A stretch of 63,035 bases of DNA from CALXXL01 sp034926605 (GTDB taxonomy: Bacteria > Verrucomicrobiota > Lentisphaeria > Victivallales > Victivallaceae). The stretch spans positions 1 to 63,035 of the forward strand of contig JAYFQV010000016.1 of NCBI GenBank assembly GCA_034926605.1. The letters are read 5' to 3'. Within the stretch, counting starts at the first letter, position 1. Each line of letters starts with the position of its first letter. Positions 8,790 through 17,347 of this stretch are shown here, one piece after another. The notes under the pieces were generated by a model. That model had not been told where the DNA came from and did not search any database. It saw only the letters and a list, made by a program, of their open reading frames with translations. Made by a program: the position numbers and the translations under genes.

Positions 8790-9043
8790 ACAAAAAGCCA
8801 GAAACCAGAAAAATGTTTTCCCTCAAACGGGGTCTTGTTTTGTGTCTGTTGTTGGCGCTTGGGACGGGATGCGATGATAGCGAGATTGGTGATGTGTATA
8901 ATGTCAACGAGAACTGGGATTTCATAAAGGCAAAAGCCGAATATGATAAGCAGGTTCAAGAGGCTACGATAAATGAGGATTGGGCCAAGGTGGATAAGAT
9001 AAATGACGGTTGGAGAAGAATTTGCGAAGCCGAAGGTTGGTAG
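8786..9043 (+). CDS. Small lipoprotein, unknown
   Basis: An 85-residue protein starting within the stop of the preceding gene (ATGA overlap). It has a basic N-terminus, a hydrophobic core and a lipobox-like GTGC, so the mature protein would begin at the Cys around residue 30. The mature part is acidic and rich in Trp and Asp (two NxxW-type stretches). It is probably exported together with the product of the upstream gene. No known family. Confidence 0.6.
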   Translation: MNKKPETRKMFSLKRGLVLCLLLALGTGCDDSEIGDVYNVNENWDFIKAKAEYDKQVQEATINEDWAKVDKINDGWRRICEAEGW

Positions 9044-9232
9044 TAGCATCGGAGCTACTACAGAGCATTATTTGTACTATTCACAGAGATGGTTTCAAGT
9101 TTCTTAAGGCAATATCTTGGGCATAATTTTGCACCTGAACTCTTTCTTTTGATGGATCTACAAATCGATAACGTCCGTTAAATTGCGCACATTTATGGTG
9201 GCGGTCATTTGAAAAAGTGGCTGTTCTCTGAT

Positions 9233-9315
9233 GGTAGTGTCCCGAATTATGCGCACATTTGATAATCTCTGACTGATTGTGATTATCAAATGTGCGCATA
9301 ATTCGGGACACTACC
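9233..9315. repeat. Perfect 35-bp palindrome with TGT/ACA ends
   Basis: The arms 9233-9267 and 9281-9315 are exact reverse complements around a 13-nt loop. Inside flanking GGTAG/CTACC the core runs from TGTCCCGAATT to AATTCGGGACA, typical of IS481-like ends (TGT...ACA). Both arms contain GCGCACATTTGATAATC. A diverged relative lies at 43313-43375. This could be a MITE, a head-to-head IS-end junction or a mobile palindromic repeat. Confidence 0.75.
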
Positions 9316-9359
9316 TACAAATCCAATATTTCATCATAAAATGGCGTTTTCTCTGCAAG

Positions 9360-9644
9360 TTAAAAATAACGCTCCATCGGAGTTTTACCCTTAAGGTTAC
9401 TATGGTGACGTTCCCAGTTATAGTACCGTTGCTAAGCTGCCAAAAGGTTATCTAAGTCGACACCGGTAAGATCAATTGTCGCATAGAACTCAATTTTATC
9501 TGTCTTCTGAGAGCTAAGCGGCTCATGACGCCTGCGAGTTCTCAGTGAACGTGGAACAGCCGCATACATCTGACAAATATAACCCCATTCGAATGTTTCA
9601 AATGGCACCCAATGGCAATCTGAAGTGGCTTTTGGCCGAACCAT
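9360..9644 (-). pseudogene. IS481-like transposase C-terminal remnant
   Basis: The minus-strand frame encodes the end of a DDE transposase: KTDKIEFYATIDLTG, an in-frame TAG at 9432-9434 where family members have Trp, then QRYYNWERHHSNLKGKTP and a TAA at 9360-9362. The C-terminal Y-N-x-x-R-x-H-S-x-L-x-G-x-T-P signature is standard for IS481/IS3-type integrase cores. The N-terminal two thirds with the catalytic Asp residues are missing and the frame upstream of ~9560 is unconvincing. Confidence 0.75.
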
Positions 9645-9757
9645 TCTGATAACACTACCGATAGGTTCTAAACTTCAATCCATACAACTGACCGTAACCC
9701 AATGGATGTGGCTGTGATTTTGTAACTACAGATAATATCACGCTACTAGGCCTCCTC

Positions 9758-9796
9758 AAAAATCGGGGCGACCGCACATAACACAGCCGCCCCGAT
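9758..9796 (-). terminator. Intrinsic terminator of the replication gene
   Basis: On the minus strand ATCGGGGCG pairs perfectly with CGCCCCGAT (9 bp, 17-nt loop) and is followed by five T. It lies 18 bp past the stop codon of the primase/helicase gene. Confidence 0.85.
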
Positions 9797-9813
9797 TCGC
9801 AACTACCTTTCTA

Positions 9814-12693
9814 TTATTCTTGTTGTGCCGGTGGTTCCGTGGTGGTTGGCCTTATCTTGTCCAAGGCTACCCCCACAAACCCGCGTACGGTGTTTATTCC
9901 GCGCTTTAAGTCATGTCGGCGGGCAATCTGGTACATTGCCAGCATTGTTCCTCCAAGCTCAACCTGTGCGCTTCTAGGCGGCAGCGGTTGCCAGTCATTG
10001 GCGTAACAATAACGCATATAAGCTTCCACCAATTCTTCGACCGAGATAGTGTCATTCTTATCTCCGGTCTTGGTCACGCATGTCTTCAAAAAACCGTATA
10101 TCGCATTGGATTCCACAAGCAGGGCTTCAATGCGCTCATCGTGTGCTTGGGGCGTTATGATACGACCGCCATTCATCAGCAAATCCCGAGCTCCTTCCAG
10201 CGCCCAGTTCAAGATTCCGCTACCCTCCTCGCGTATGAGCTTATCGTCAAAATCTCTTATTACTTCCGCTGGAGCCTCCTTGTCGTAAGAAACCCATAGT
10301 AACCGCCGCTTCCACGCTCCGGCATCTCCGTTGACACGGAGGCGCAGTTTGGCGTTGGCAGTCACTATGATGTTGAAACAGCCGATTATGTTCTTGCATC
10401 CGCTGACGCCTTTAATCTCCGGCGATTTTGCATCGTTCCCGGTTAGCGACTTGATCTGTTCAGAGCCTTGCTTGAGCAGGAAGTCCGGCGGAACGTCTTT
10501 ACCGCAGATCAGCGTCTTTTCGTAATACCGGCTCATCTCAAAGCGGTCGTTCAGATGACGGGTACGCAGTTCGGTGCAGTTTTGCGGCCCGATCAGCTTC
10601 TCGATCACATTTACCAGCGTACCTTTGCCGCCACCCGGAGTACCGGTTACGCAGAGAAAGGTCTGGCTGATATTCCGACCGATCAGGCACTGCCCGGTGT
10701 AGAGCTGAATAATCTTGATGCTATCGGCATCCAACGCCGGTTCCAGCAGGTTATGGACAAACCGGGGACACGTAGCCTCGGGATCGTACGGCACTTCAGT
10801 GCGATTCAACGATCTGTATTCGGGCGAGAACGGCTTCAATACCCATTTCCCGATACTCGTATCGAATTCCAGGACACCGTTGGCAACATGGATGAAGCTG
10901 CGGGAGCCTTGCGGGAACGGGTCTTCTTCGGCAGCGATGCCACGAAGGAAAACCAAGATATCCTTCATAAGGTGCGCCGTGCATGTGTCGGGTGGGCACG
11001 TACCCGCCTCACTGATATAAGCGAATATCGCATCTGAGAGCATGGCGATTATCGCTTCGTCGCTATAGGTCTGCCATAGTCCGGTTTCGTGGTTATAGAG
11101 ATAGAATTTCCGCAGATCCTCATCGAACACCGGATGCGCGGTCTCAAAGAAATAAGCCGCAAAGAACCTCTGGTTGAGCCCCGCTATTTTTCCCGACTTA
11201 TCGTTGATCAGATAAGGCCGGCCGTATCTCCTGACTAGCTGGGCCGTCTGCTCATCGCAAGTCGGCTTCTCAAACATGGCTCGAAGGCCCTGCCACGTTT
11301 TGTCACGGCAACCATTGTGATGGCATCGGAACGAAATCGCGCCCGATTCCAACTCCAACAGTACCGCCGATCCGTTGTCGTGCGCGTCATTGAATGGGCA
11401 GACAGGAAATACCCAGCGTCGTCCGCCTTGCCACTTTTCGGCCGGTCTCACCATGTCCTTGACGTATGTGTCAATCCACCTGTCGATATCAAAGCCGGAA
11501 GGGTTCTTGCTTATAGGCACGAGCTGTTGAGCATCCTGCTTTGGCGCAGTCTGTTTTGCCGGACTGTTAGTGGTGGATGAAGCGCCGTGGAGCCCCATGT
11601 ACGTTGCCAACATGTCTGGTGTGATCCGCGTCTCCTGATCTTGTGGAACGCTGATCAATTGGCTCGGACGGTGCGGACGCTTCTCGGCATTTTCACCCTT
11701 GCGATTCATAGTTCCGGCAAGACGCCCCAGGCGAGCTTTGTTGTGTACGGACTTGTCGATGTCGACGTGCTCGTTATTGAACTCGGTAGCGAGGGTTCTG
11801 ATGAATTCCGCTATCGCGGAGTCCTCCTCATCACTGAATTCGGCACACGGGTACAGCAGTTGAAATCCATTGCCTGAATCAATGATGACGGGCTCGGGAA
11901 ATCCCGCCTCCTGCAATATCGTAAGAACTGTATTGCAGGTGGAGTCAGCGTGGTTTTTCTCCTCGCTGGTGGCGGCAATGCCGGATAGTCGCTTTGGGTC
12001 GAAATCGACCATCAGCCAGCGACGTTCAACCACATCATTATCCGAAGATCGGCTTCCAGAGCTATCATATTTGCGCGGCAGCGAATTGCTTTTGCGGTAT
12101 ATCAGATCTGGATTGACCGGGTTGGTGCAGACATAAACGCCCGCGCTGTCGCCGCTTATTAAGCGGACGGCATCAGGGACCTGCTCGATATGTTCATAGT
12201 CGAACCATCCGGACTTTGGCGTCTTGGACCCCTTGGGGAACCAGCATACCTCAAAGACATCTCCAGGCCTGAAGAGCGCCTTGAGCATACCGATGATTGC
12301 ATCGGCGTCAACTTCGTGCCATGATGCCGGAACGCCAAACGGGTTCTTGGTCGGCTTGGGCGTAATGGTCTGCGCTTCCACTGAATCGGTATCCGATTTG
12401 GCTATCGGCTCAACATCGGATTGCTCCTGGGCATCCTGATTAATGGGTGTTGACGGAGCCGTCTCCGTGTAGCCGGGCTGTTCAGGCTCATTTTCCAAAG
12501 AGTCTGGTGTTGCTCCGTCGTACGCGAATAGATCGGGAATCGTGTCCTCATAGTCATCTTCGAACAAGACGGGCTGTACCACATCATCGAGGATATCGGG
12601 AGTTGTGGCTTCACGTTCATCGTCGAAGAGGGAAGGCTGTACCACATCATCGAGCATCAATTGCCTTTGAGCACGGTTGGTGATGTTGGTCAT
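9814..12693 (-). CDS. Mobile-element replication protein: PrimPol plus SF3 helicase
   Basis: A 959-residue phage/plasmid primase-helicase. The primase-polymerase domain (about residues 200-360) shows MVDFDPKR with the D-x-D metal pair, SGNGFQLLY, and the basic HNKARLGRLAGT segment. The C-terminal D5/P4-type SF3 helicase has Walker A GTPGGGKGT near residue 680, then FNIIVTAN and RRLLWVSY typical of this clade. The N-terminus holds a 21-residue tandem repeat with QPSLF (19-23) and QPVLF (40-44), both fitting the beta-clamp-binding pentapeptide. GGAGGTG upstream supports the start, which overlaps the HTH gene by 4 bp. It probably starts replication of an integrative element. Confidence 0.85.
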   Translation of the reverse strand: MTNITNRAQRQLMLDDVVQPSLFDDEREATTPDILDDVVQPVLFEDDYEDTIPDLFAYDGATPDSLENEPEQPGYTETAPSTPINQDAQEQSDVEPIAKSDTDSVEAQTITPKPTKNPFGVPASWHEVDADAIIGMLKALFRPGDVFEVCWFPKGSKTPKSGWFDYEHIEQVPDAVRLISGDSAGVYVCTNPVNPDLIYRKSNSLPRKYDSSGSRSSDNDVVERRWLMVDFDPKRLSGIAATSEEKNHADSTCNTVLTILQEAGFPEPVIIDSGNGFQLLYPCAEFSDEEDSAIAEFIRTLATEFNNEHVDIDKSVHNKARLGRLAGTMNRKGENAEKRPHRPSQLISVPQDQETRITPDMLATYMGLHGASSTTNSPAKQTAPKQDAQQLVPISKNPSGFDIDRWIDTYVKDMVRPAEKWQGGRRWVFPVCPFNDAHDNGSAVLLELESGAISFRCHHNGCRDKTWQGLRAMFEKPTCDEQTAQLVRRYGRPYLINDKSGKIAGLNQRFFAAYFFETAHPVFDEDLRKFYLYNHETGLWQTYSDEAIIAMLSDAIFAYISEAGTCPPDTCTAHLMKDILVFLRGIAAEEDPFPQGSRSFIHVANGVLEFDTSIGKWVLKPFSPEYRSLNRTEVPYDPEATCPRFVHNLLEPALDADSIKIIQLYTGQCLIGRNISQTFLCVTGTPGGGKGTLVNVIEKLIGPQNCTELRTRHLNDRFEMSRYYEKTLICGKDVPPDFLLKQGSEQIKSLTGNDAKSPEIKGVSGCKNIIGCFNIIVTANAKLRLRVNGDAGAWKRRLLWVSYDKEAPAEVIRDFDDKLIREEGSGILNWALEGARDLLMNGGRIITPQAHDERIEALLVESNAIYGFLKTCVTKTGDKNDTISVEELVEAYMRYCYANDWQPLPPRSAQVELGGTMLAMYQIARRHDLKRGINTVRGFVGVALDKIRPTTTEPPAQQE

Positions 12694-12995
12694 TTTTCAC
12701 CTCCGTTGGAGAGCAGCGCCATAACCTCGTTTTTGTCGTAACGAATCTTTCGTGCGCTTAGCTTTACGGGGTGAAGTCTTCCCTGCTGAACCAATTGGGC
12801 AAGGTAGGGCCGGGATACGGCATGTTCCTCAGCTTCGCCAAGTAGTAGGCGAGCTGCTTTTCCGGTAATAAGAACCGGCCTGGTTGCGGAATCAATCCCC
12901 TTAATGAATTGTTCCAGTTTGGAGATTTGAGTCGTGGTTACCGACTCATCAGCTTGTGCCATCATCAGGATGGCATTGCGGGTGGCCATTTGCAT
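12690..12995 (-). CDS. Excisionase-like HTH DNA-binding protein
   Basis: A 101-residue protein whose C-terminal half fits a MerR/excisionase-type winged HTH: ...VSRPYLAQLVQQGRLHPVKL followed by RKIRYDKNEVMALL, the usual 'recognition helix, then wing, then R-x-D-x-x-E-V' layout. The N-terminal half is probably helical. It directly precedes, and overlaps by ATGA, the PrimPol/helicase gene, so it may act as directionality factor, copy-control repressor or replication initiator partner. No integrase is found beside it in this window. Confidence 0.7.
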   Translation of the reverse strand: MQMATRNAILMMAQADESVTTTQISKLEQFIKGIDSATRPVLITGKAARLLLGEAEEHAVSRPYLAQLVQQGRLHPVKLSARKIRYDKNEVMALLSNGGEK

Positions 12996-13506
12996 GGACA
13001 GAGCCCTTTCGTTGCCTCTCGTGGATAGTGCATTCGAGGCTTGTCCGCACTACCGCGCTGCTTTTGCGTAGAGGATAAAGAAGATACAGCTCACGCTGTA
13101 CAGCTTTCATGTACCCTCGCGCAAAATGCAGTCGAAACAACTGTTGACCAACCGTTAGTTGGGACGATGTGTTAGCGCTGTATAATCGTCAGGATAGTCG
13201 GGCAATTACGAGAACAACTCTTCGCTGTCAAGTGCCGTGCAATATGCTACGAGCAGTCAAAGCCTTAGACTATTGCCGCCCATTACCTAATGGGCTGGGT
13301 TAAGAAACTGATTATAATATACCATATTGCTTTGGTTTAGTCAAGATGGCGGAAAGCGGTTTTCGGTAAAGATTTTTTTACTTGACCATTACTTGACCAT
13401 TGGGGTGTTTTCACCCTCGAAAACTAGTGAAAATGATAGTAAATTAAGGCTCGGGGCGACATGGTTAAATTTATAGCTAAATGCTTGGTGGATAGGCAAT
13501 TAAAAA
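12996..13506. other. Upstream control region, possible origin
   Basis: About 510 bp without a gene between the HTH gene and tRNA-Arg. Its right half is AT-rich. It contains an 11-bp direct repeat, ACTTGACCATT, twice in tandem (13380-13390, 13391-13401), an inverted relative near 13340 (GTCAAGATGG) and a small hairpin GGGGTG-TTTT-CACCC next to it. This could be the element's origin or operator, but nothing proves it. Confidence 0.35.
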
Positions 13507-13582
13507 TGGTACCCCGGGCGGGAATTGAACCCACGACCAACTGCTTAGAAGGCAGCTGCTCTATCCGCTGAGCTACCGGAGC
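13507..13582 (-). tRNA. tRNA-Arg (anticodon TCT)
   Basis: A full cloverleaf on the minus strand: acceptor GCTCCGG/CCGGGGT (with G-U and U-G wobbles), TAGCTCAG D-arm, anticodon stem GCTGC/GCAGT with loop CTTCTAA, T-arm GTGGG-TTCAATT-CCCGC, discriminator A and encoded CCA (76 nt). Its 3' end points toward the low-GC accessory region at 1-13,506, the usual orientation for an island inserted at a tRNA 3' end. No duplicated tRNA end was found inside the window. Confidence 0.95.
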
Positions 13583-13652
13583 ACATTCTAATAATATAGC
13601 ACAGAACCGCCGAACATCAAGAAAGTTCCCGTATTACGTAAAACAGTTTTTT

Positions 13653-14678
13653 CTAAGCGCGTCCGCGCGTCCCAAGTGTTATGCGCGGATCGGCCAGCGT
13701 GTACAGGACGTCGGAGATCATTATTCCCGCCAGCGTCAGCATCCCCGCAAATGCGAAAAGCGCCATCTGCAGCGGATAGTCGCGGCTCGAAAGTGACATT
13801 ATCGCCAGCGATCCCATCCCCGGAATCCCGAATATCTGCTCCACAATTATACTGCCCGCCACCAGACTCGGCAGAATTCCCGAAAACAGCGTGATCAGCG
13901 TTATCAGCGCATTTCTGAATGCATGGCGGAACAGCACCGCCGACGGCGACACCCCCTTTGCCCGCGCCGTACGGATATAGTCCTGCCCCAACGCCTCGAT
14001 CATTCCGGCACGGGTGTAGCGCGAGATCCCCGCGAACGCCGCGTAGGCTAGGCACGCCACCGGCAGCACATAACAGCCGGCCGTATTCAACGCCAGCATG
14101 TACCACGGCGTTCCGTCCGCATAGGCAACCGTCAACCCTTTTACCGGAAACACCGGAATGAAGCCGCCCTTCGAAAACAGCGCCTGAAGCACCAGCCCCA
14201 CCCAGATCGCCGGCAGCGAATACAGCAGGAACACCGTGCCGGTGGTGGCGCGGTCGAAAACCGAATCCGGCCGGGCCGCCGCCGCCACTCCCAGAATCAC
14301 GGCGAAAGTGTAGGTGATAAGCAGCGCCAGCAGATTCAGTTTCAGCGTTATCGGCAGGCGGTCGAGAATCACACCGGTCACCGGGCGGCCGGGATCGACT
14401 GTGGCGGAGGTGCCGAAGTCGCCGTGCGCCGCCGCCGTCAGCCACAGGATGAATCCGCGATGGATCGGTTCATCGAGGTGGAGTTTCTGCCGCAGCGACT
14501 GATTGACGCCAAGGTTTGATTTACCGGAGGTGAGGCTGATCGCGTTGGAGTCGGAACCCAGTATGGTGCTGCGGGTGGGGTCGCCCGGCGCGAGCCGCAG
14601 CAGCAAATAGCTGATGAACAATATCACCAGCAAAGTAAACGCCGCCAGCACCAGGCGTTTGGCGAGATACAACGCCAT
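13653..14678 (-). CDS. ABC transporter permease, DppB/OppB family
   Basis: A 341-residue inner-membrane permease of the peptide/nickel importer family. The N-terminal helix (LVLAAFTLLVILFISYLLLRL) and the APGDP motif are diagnostic of DppB/OppB, and the cytoplasmic EAA loop is recognisable (EALGQDYIRTARAKG). About six membrane helices, normal length. It lies 3 bp downstream of the DUF815 gene and is last in that operon. No second permease (DppC), ATPases or binding protein follow: the next feature is tRNA-Arg. Its partners must be encoded elsewhere or the system is incomplete. Confidence 0.9.
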   Translation of the reverse strand: MALYLAKRLVLAAFTLLVILFISYLLLRLAPGDPTRSTILGSDSNAISLTSGKSNLGVNQSLRQKLHLDEPIHRGFILWLTAAAHGDFGTSATVDPGRPVTGVILDRLPITLKLNLLALLITYTFAVILGVAAAARPDSVFDRATTGTVFLLYSLPAIWVGLVLQALFSKGGFIPVFPVKGLTVAYADGTPWYMLALNTAGCYVLPVACLAYAAFAGISRYTRAGMIEALGQDYIRTARAKGVSPSAVLFRHAFRNALITLITLFSGILPSLVAGSIIVEQIFGIPGMGSLAIMSLSSRDYPLQMALFAFAGMLTLAGIMISDVLYTLADPRITLGTRGRA

Positions 14679-14681
14679 TGG

Positions 14682-15974
14682 TTAAGCCTCGCCGCCGAGT
14701 TTCCGCAGTTTTTCCCTGAGCAGCTCCTCGATGCAGCCGTCGCCGTACAGGGCGCGCATCATCTTGATGTTCTGTTCGTAGAACAGCTGGGCGTCCGGGC
14801 GGACTATCATCTCCTGGCGGGAGGCATCGAGCATCTTTTTGCGCTTCTTCGGGTCGCGCACATAGCTTTCGAGGTACCGCACCAGTGTGCGCGGTGAAAG
14901 CTCGGTAAATTTCTTCTGCCCGAACTCCTCCACATAGTCGGCGGCCATCACCGAAACCAGATTTTTGTCCGGGTTGCGCAGGAAGTGCTGGGTCAGAAAG
15001 TCGTGGATCATCTCCTGGCAGGATATCTCGTCGAAAATCGGGAAGGCCACGCCGCGTCCGCGGCTGAGCACATTGACCGGAAATTCGAAGTTGGCGGCGA
15101 TAACGCAGGCGACGTTCGGCGGCGCGGCGAAGATACCGCCGATATTGGTGCGGAAGTGGTACCATTGGACTTCGCGCGGGTCGATGTCGTCGAAAAATAC
15201 CACGAAGCGGTGATTCTTTGCCGCCGCCAGCCGGTCCAGCAGCGGCCGCAGGCCGTCTTCCAGCTGCGCCGGGTCGGGCAGGATCAACGTCAGGTTCTCG
15301 TGTTGCAGCGTATAGGCCACGGTGAGCGCGGTTTTGCCCAGTCCGGGCAGACTGACCACGAACAACGGCGGCACCGGGGTGCCGGAGGCGAAGGCAGCGA
15401 AATGTTCGTTGAACACGCTTCGCACGTGTTCGAAGCCGTAGAACTCCTTCGCCCGGCGCAGACCGGTAAGCTCCACCGGCGACAGATCGCCGTGCAGTGT
15501 GCGGCCGCCGCGCAGCGGGTCGGCCGCCGCCGCCAGCTCGGCCAGTTCTTCGACCGAGGCCAGTGAGGCAAGATGCCCTTCCTCCGGCGCGCCAAGTTTG
15601 AAACGGGCGAGTCCGCCCGGCGGCAGTTCGGCCAGCAACCCGGCAAAATAGTGGTGCAGCAGAGCAGGGAGGCGGCCGATGCGGCGCAGATGTTCCAGTT
15701 CGAAATCATCGGCGGTGCGTCCGGGGCAGGCGGCGAACACCGCGCGGTCAAGCGCGGCGGCGGAGAGCAGTTCGGGGGCCCGGGTTATCAGGTCAACCGA
15801 ATCCGGCTGGTCGCCGAACGCCCGTCCGCCGCGCCCCTGCGCGGGGGAGGCAAGCTCGTCCGCAATCTGGGACAGCAGCGATTCGATCGCTTTCAGATAG
15901 CCGCCGCCGGCGGCGAGCCGGTGCAGGCTGCCGCGGACTTCGGCGATCCGCTCCGCCAGTTCGGACGAGCGCAT
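14682..15974 (-). CDS. DUF815 family AAA ATPase
   Basis: A 430-residue P-loop ATPase of the DUF815 type. The Walker A motif is LPGLGKTAL near residue 215 and Walker B is VVFFDDID near residue 265. After them come the conserved WYHFRTNIG segment and a C-terminal AAA lid (LTQHFLRN, then SPRTLVRYLESYV). Family members are stand-alone AAA ATPases of unclear function. It is sandwiched between phosphomannomutase (4 bp upstream) and a DppB permease (3 bp downstream), so the three are very likely one transcript. The N-terminal ~180 residues are helical and Ala/Leu-rich. Confidence 0.8.
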   Translation of the reverse strand: MRSSELAERIAEVRGSLHRLAAGGGYLKAIESLLSQIADELASPAQGRGGRAFGDQPDSVDLITRAPELLSAAALDRAVFAACPGRTADDFELEHLRRIGRLPALLHHYFAGLLAELPPGGLARFKLGAPEEGHLASLASVEELAELAAAADPLRGGRTLHGDLSPVELTGLRRAKEFYGFEHVRSVFNEHFAAFASGTPVPPLFVVSLPGLGKTALTVAYTLQHENLTLILPDPAQLEDGLRPLLDRLAAAKNHRFVVFFDDIDPREVQWYHFRTNIGGIFAAPPNVACVIAANFEFPVNVLSRGRGVAFPIFDEISCQEMIHDFLTQHFLRNPDKNLVSVMAADYVEEFGQKKFTELSPRTLVRYLESYVRDPKKRKKMLDASRQEMIVRPDAQLFYEQNIKMMRALYGDGCIEELLREKLRKLGGEA

Positions 15975-15978
15975 GGCG

Positions 15979-17295
15979 TCACCCCCGGATCAGAGCCAGA
16001 AGCTCGTCGCGTTTGGCGGCCATCATTTCCGGCGTTTTGGCTTCGCAGATCAGGCGCACCAACGGCTCGGTGTTGGAGCAGCGGACGTTGAAATGCCAGT
16101 CGGGATATTCGACGCTGACGCCGTCGAGTTCATACATCTTGCCGTCGGCGTACTTGACCCGGATTTTGTCCAGCACGGCCTGTGCGTCGGCCACGCGGGA
16201 ATTGATTTCACCGGAGAAGCTGTACCGGCGCAGCGGCGCCACCAGATTGTGAAGCTTGTCGCCGGAGGCGTCGAGCAGATTGGCCAGCTTTATCAGCGCC
16301 AGCCCCTGGGACTCGGCGGTGTAGTTTTCCCGGAAGTAGTAGTGGCCGGAGAGTTCCCCGGCGAACACCGCGTTGAACTCGCGCATCTGGGCTTTGATGA
16401 AAGCGTGGCCGACACGCGACATGATCGCCTTGCCGCCGTTTTCTTCGATGCATTCGCGCACCGCCCAGGAACTGCGCAGGTCGTAAAGGATGGTGGCGGG
16501 GCCGTCGGCCAGGATGTCCTGCGCGATAAGCGCGGTGAAAAGGTCCATCGGTATGATATTTCCGGCGTCGTCGATATAGCCGCAGCGGTCGGCGTCGCCG
16601 TCGAAGGCGGCTCCGAAGTCGGCGCCGACCTCCACCACCTTTTTCCGGACCGCGTCCAAGGTGGACTCGATCAGCGGGTTGGCCTCGTGGTTCGGGAAAG
16701 TGCCGTCGAGCGTATCGTACAGGGGAACGATGTCGAACAGGTCGCTGATGCCGGCTATCTCGTAGAGGCCCATCGCGTTGGCGTAGTCCACCACCACTTT
16801 GAACTTCTTATGGAATTTGACGTGCGAACGCAGGAAATTCGCATATTCCGGCGCAATGTCGAAAAAGCTGACCGTGCCGGGCTCCGCGGCCTTCTGCCAC
16901 GACTTATCCTTCACGATCCGCTCGATGTCGGCGATGCCGGTGGCTCCGGAGAGCGGCACCGCGTTGGCTTTGCACAGCTTGAACCCGTTCCACTCGCCGG
17001 GATTGTGGCTGGCGGTGATCATGATCGAACCGTCGGCGCCGAGATGACCGTTGGCGTGGTAGCTCATGGGCGTGGAGCACAGCCCGATGTCAATCACGTC
17101 CGCGCCCTGCGCGGTGATGCCGCGGGCCAGGCTTTGGAACAGCGGCTCCGAGTGGGGGCGCATGTCGCGGCCGATCACCACTCTTCTGGCTCCGGTGAAT
17201 TCGACGTAGGCGCGTCCGATTTCCTCGGCAAGCTGTTCGTTCAGGTCTTTCGGATAGACTCCGCGGATATCATAGGCTTTGAAAATTCCGGCCAT
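15979..17295 (-). CDS. manB: Phosphomannomutase/phosphoglucomutase
   Basis: A 438-residue alpha-D-phosphohexomutase interconverting hexose-6-phosphate and hexose-1-phosphate for nucleotide-sugar synthesis. All four signature loops are present: catalytic TASHNP (Ser96), metal-binding DGDADR near residue 230, sugar-binding GELSGHYYF and phosphate-binding RCSNTEP near the C-terminus. Length and N-terminus (FKAYDIRG) match the AlgC/ManB group. The start has AAGGAATTGCC upstream. It is first in an operon with DUF815 and a DppB permease. Whether it prefers mannose or glucose cannot be read from the sequence. Confidence 0.92.
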   Translation of the reverse strand: MAGIFKAYDIRGVYPKDLNEQLAEEIGRAYVEFTGARRVVIGRDMRPHSEPLFQSLARGITAQGADVIDIGLCSTPMSYHANGHLGADGSIMITASHNPGEWNGFKLCKANAVPLSGATGIADIERIVKDKSWQKAAEPGTVSFFDIAPEYANFLRSHVKFHKKFKVVVDYANAMGLYEIAGISDLFDIVPLYDTLDGTFPNHEANPLIESTLDAVRKKVVEVGADFGAAFDGDADRCGYIDDAGNIIPMDLFTALIAQDILADGPATILYDLRSSWAVRECIEENGGKAIMSRVGHAFIKAQMREFNAVFAGELSGHYYFRENYTAESQGLALIKLANLLDASGDKLHNLVAPLRRYSFSGEINSRVADAQAVLDKIRVKYADGKMYELDGVSVEYPDWHFNVRCSNTEPLVRLICEAKTPEMMAAKRDELLALIRG

Positions 17296-17347
17296 GGCAA
17301 TTCCTTTCTCTTCTTTTTTTATAATATAAACAGTTTTCTCTGAAAAA

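Larger units (their letters stand above)
9044..9813. other. Intergenic stretch with IS remnants and palindrome
   Basis: About 770 bp with no intact gene. It begins with a perfect 8-bp hairpin at the stop codon of the upstream gene (GTAGTAGC 9040-9047 with GCTACTAC 9054-9061). It contains an IS-end-like 28-bp sequence at 9167-9194 that recurs at 43313-43340 with one mismatch, a perfect 35-bp palindrome (9233-9315), a transposase remnant (9360-9644) and the terminator of the replication gene (9758-9796). Confidence 0.6.

Noticed and set aside
9081..9311. Minus-strand frame through the palindrome
   Set aside because: It reads through the perfect inverted repeat and an IS-end-like sequence; most likely chance.
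15973..17343. Long plus-strand open frame opposite the phosphomannomutase gene
   Set aside because: High-GC antisense shadow; the minus strand has all four mutase motifs, whereas this frame has His/Val/Gly-rich low-complexity composition.
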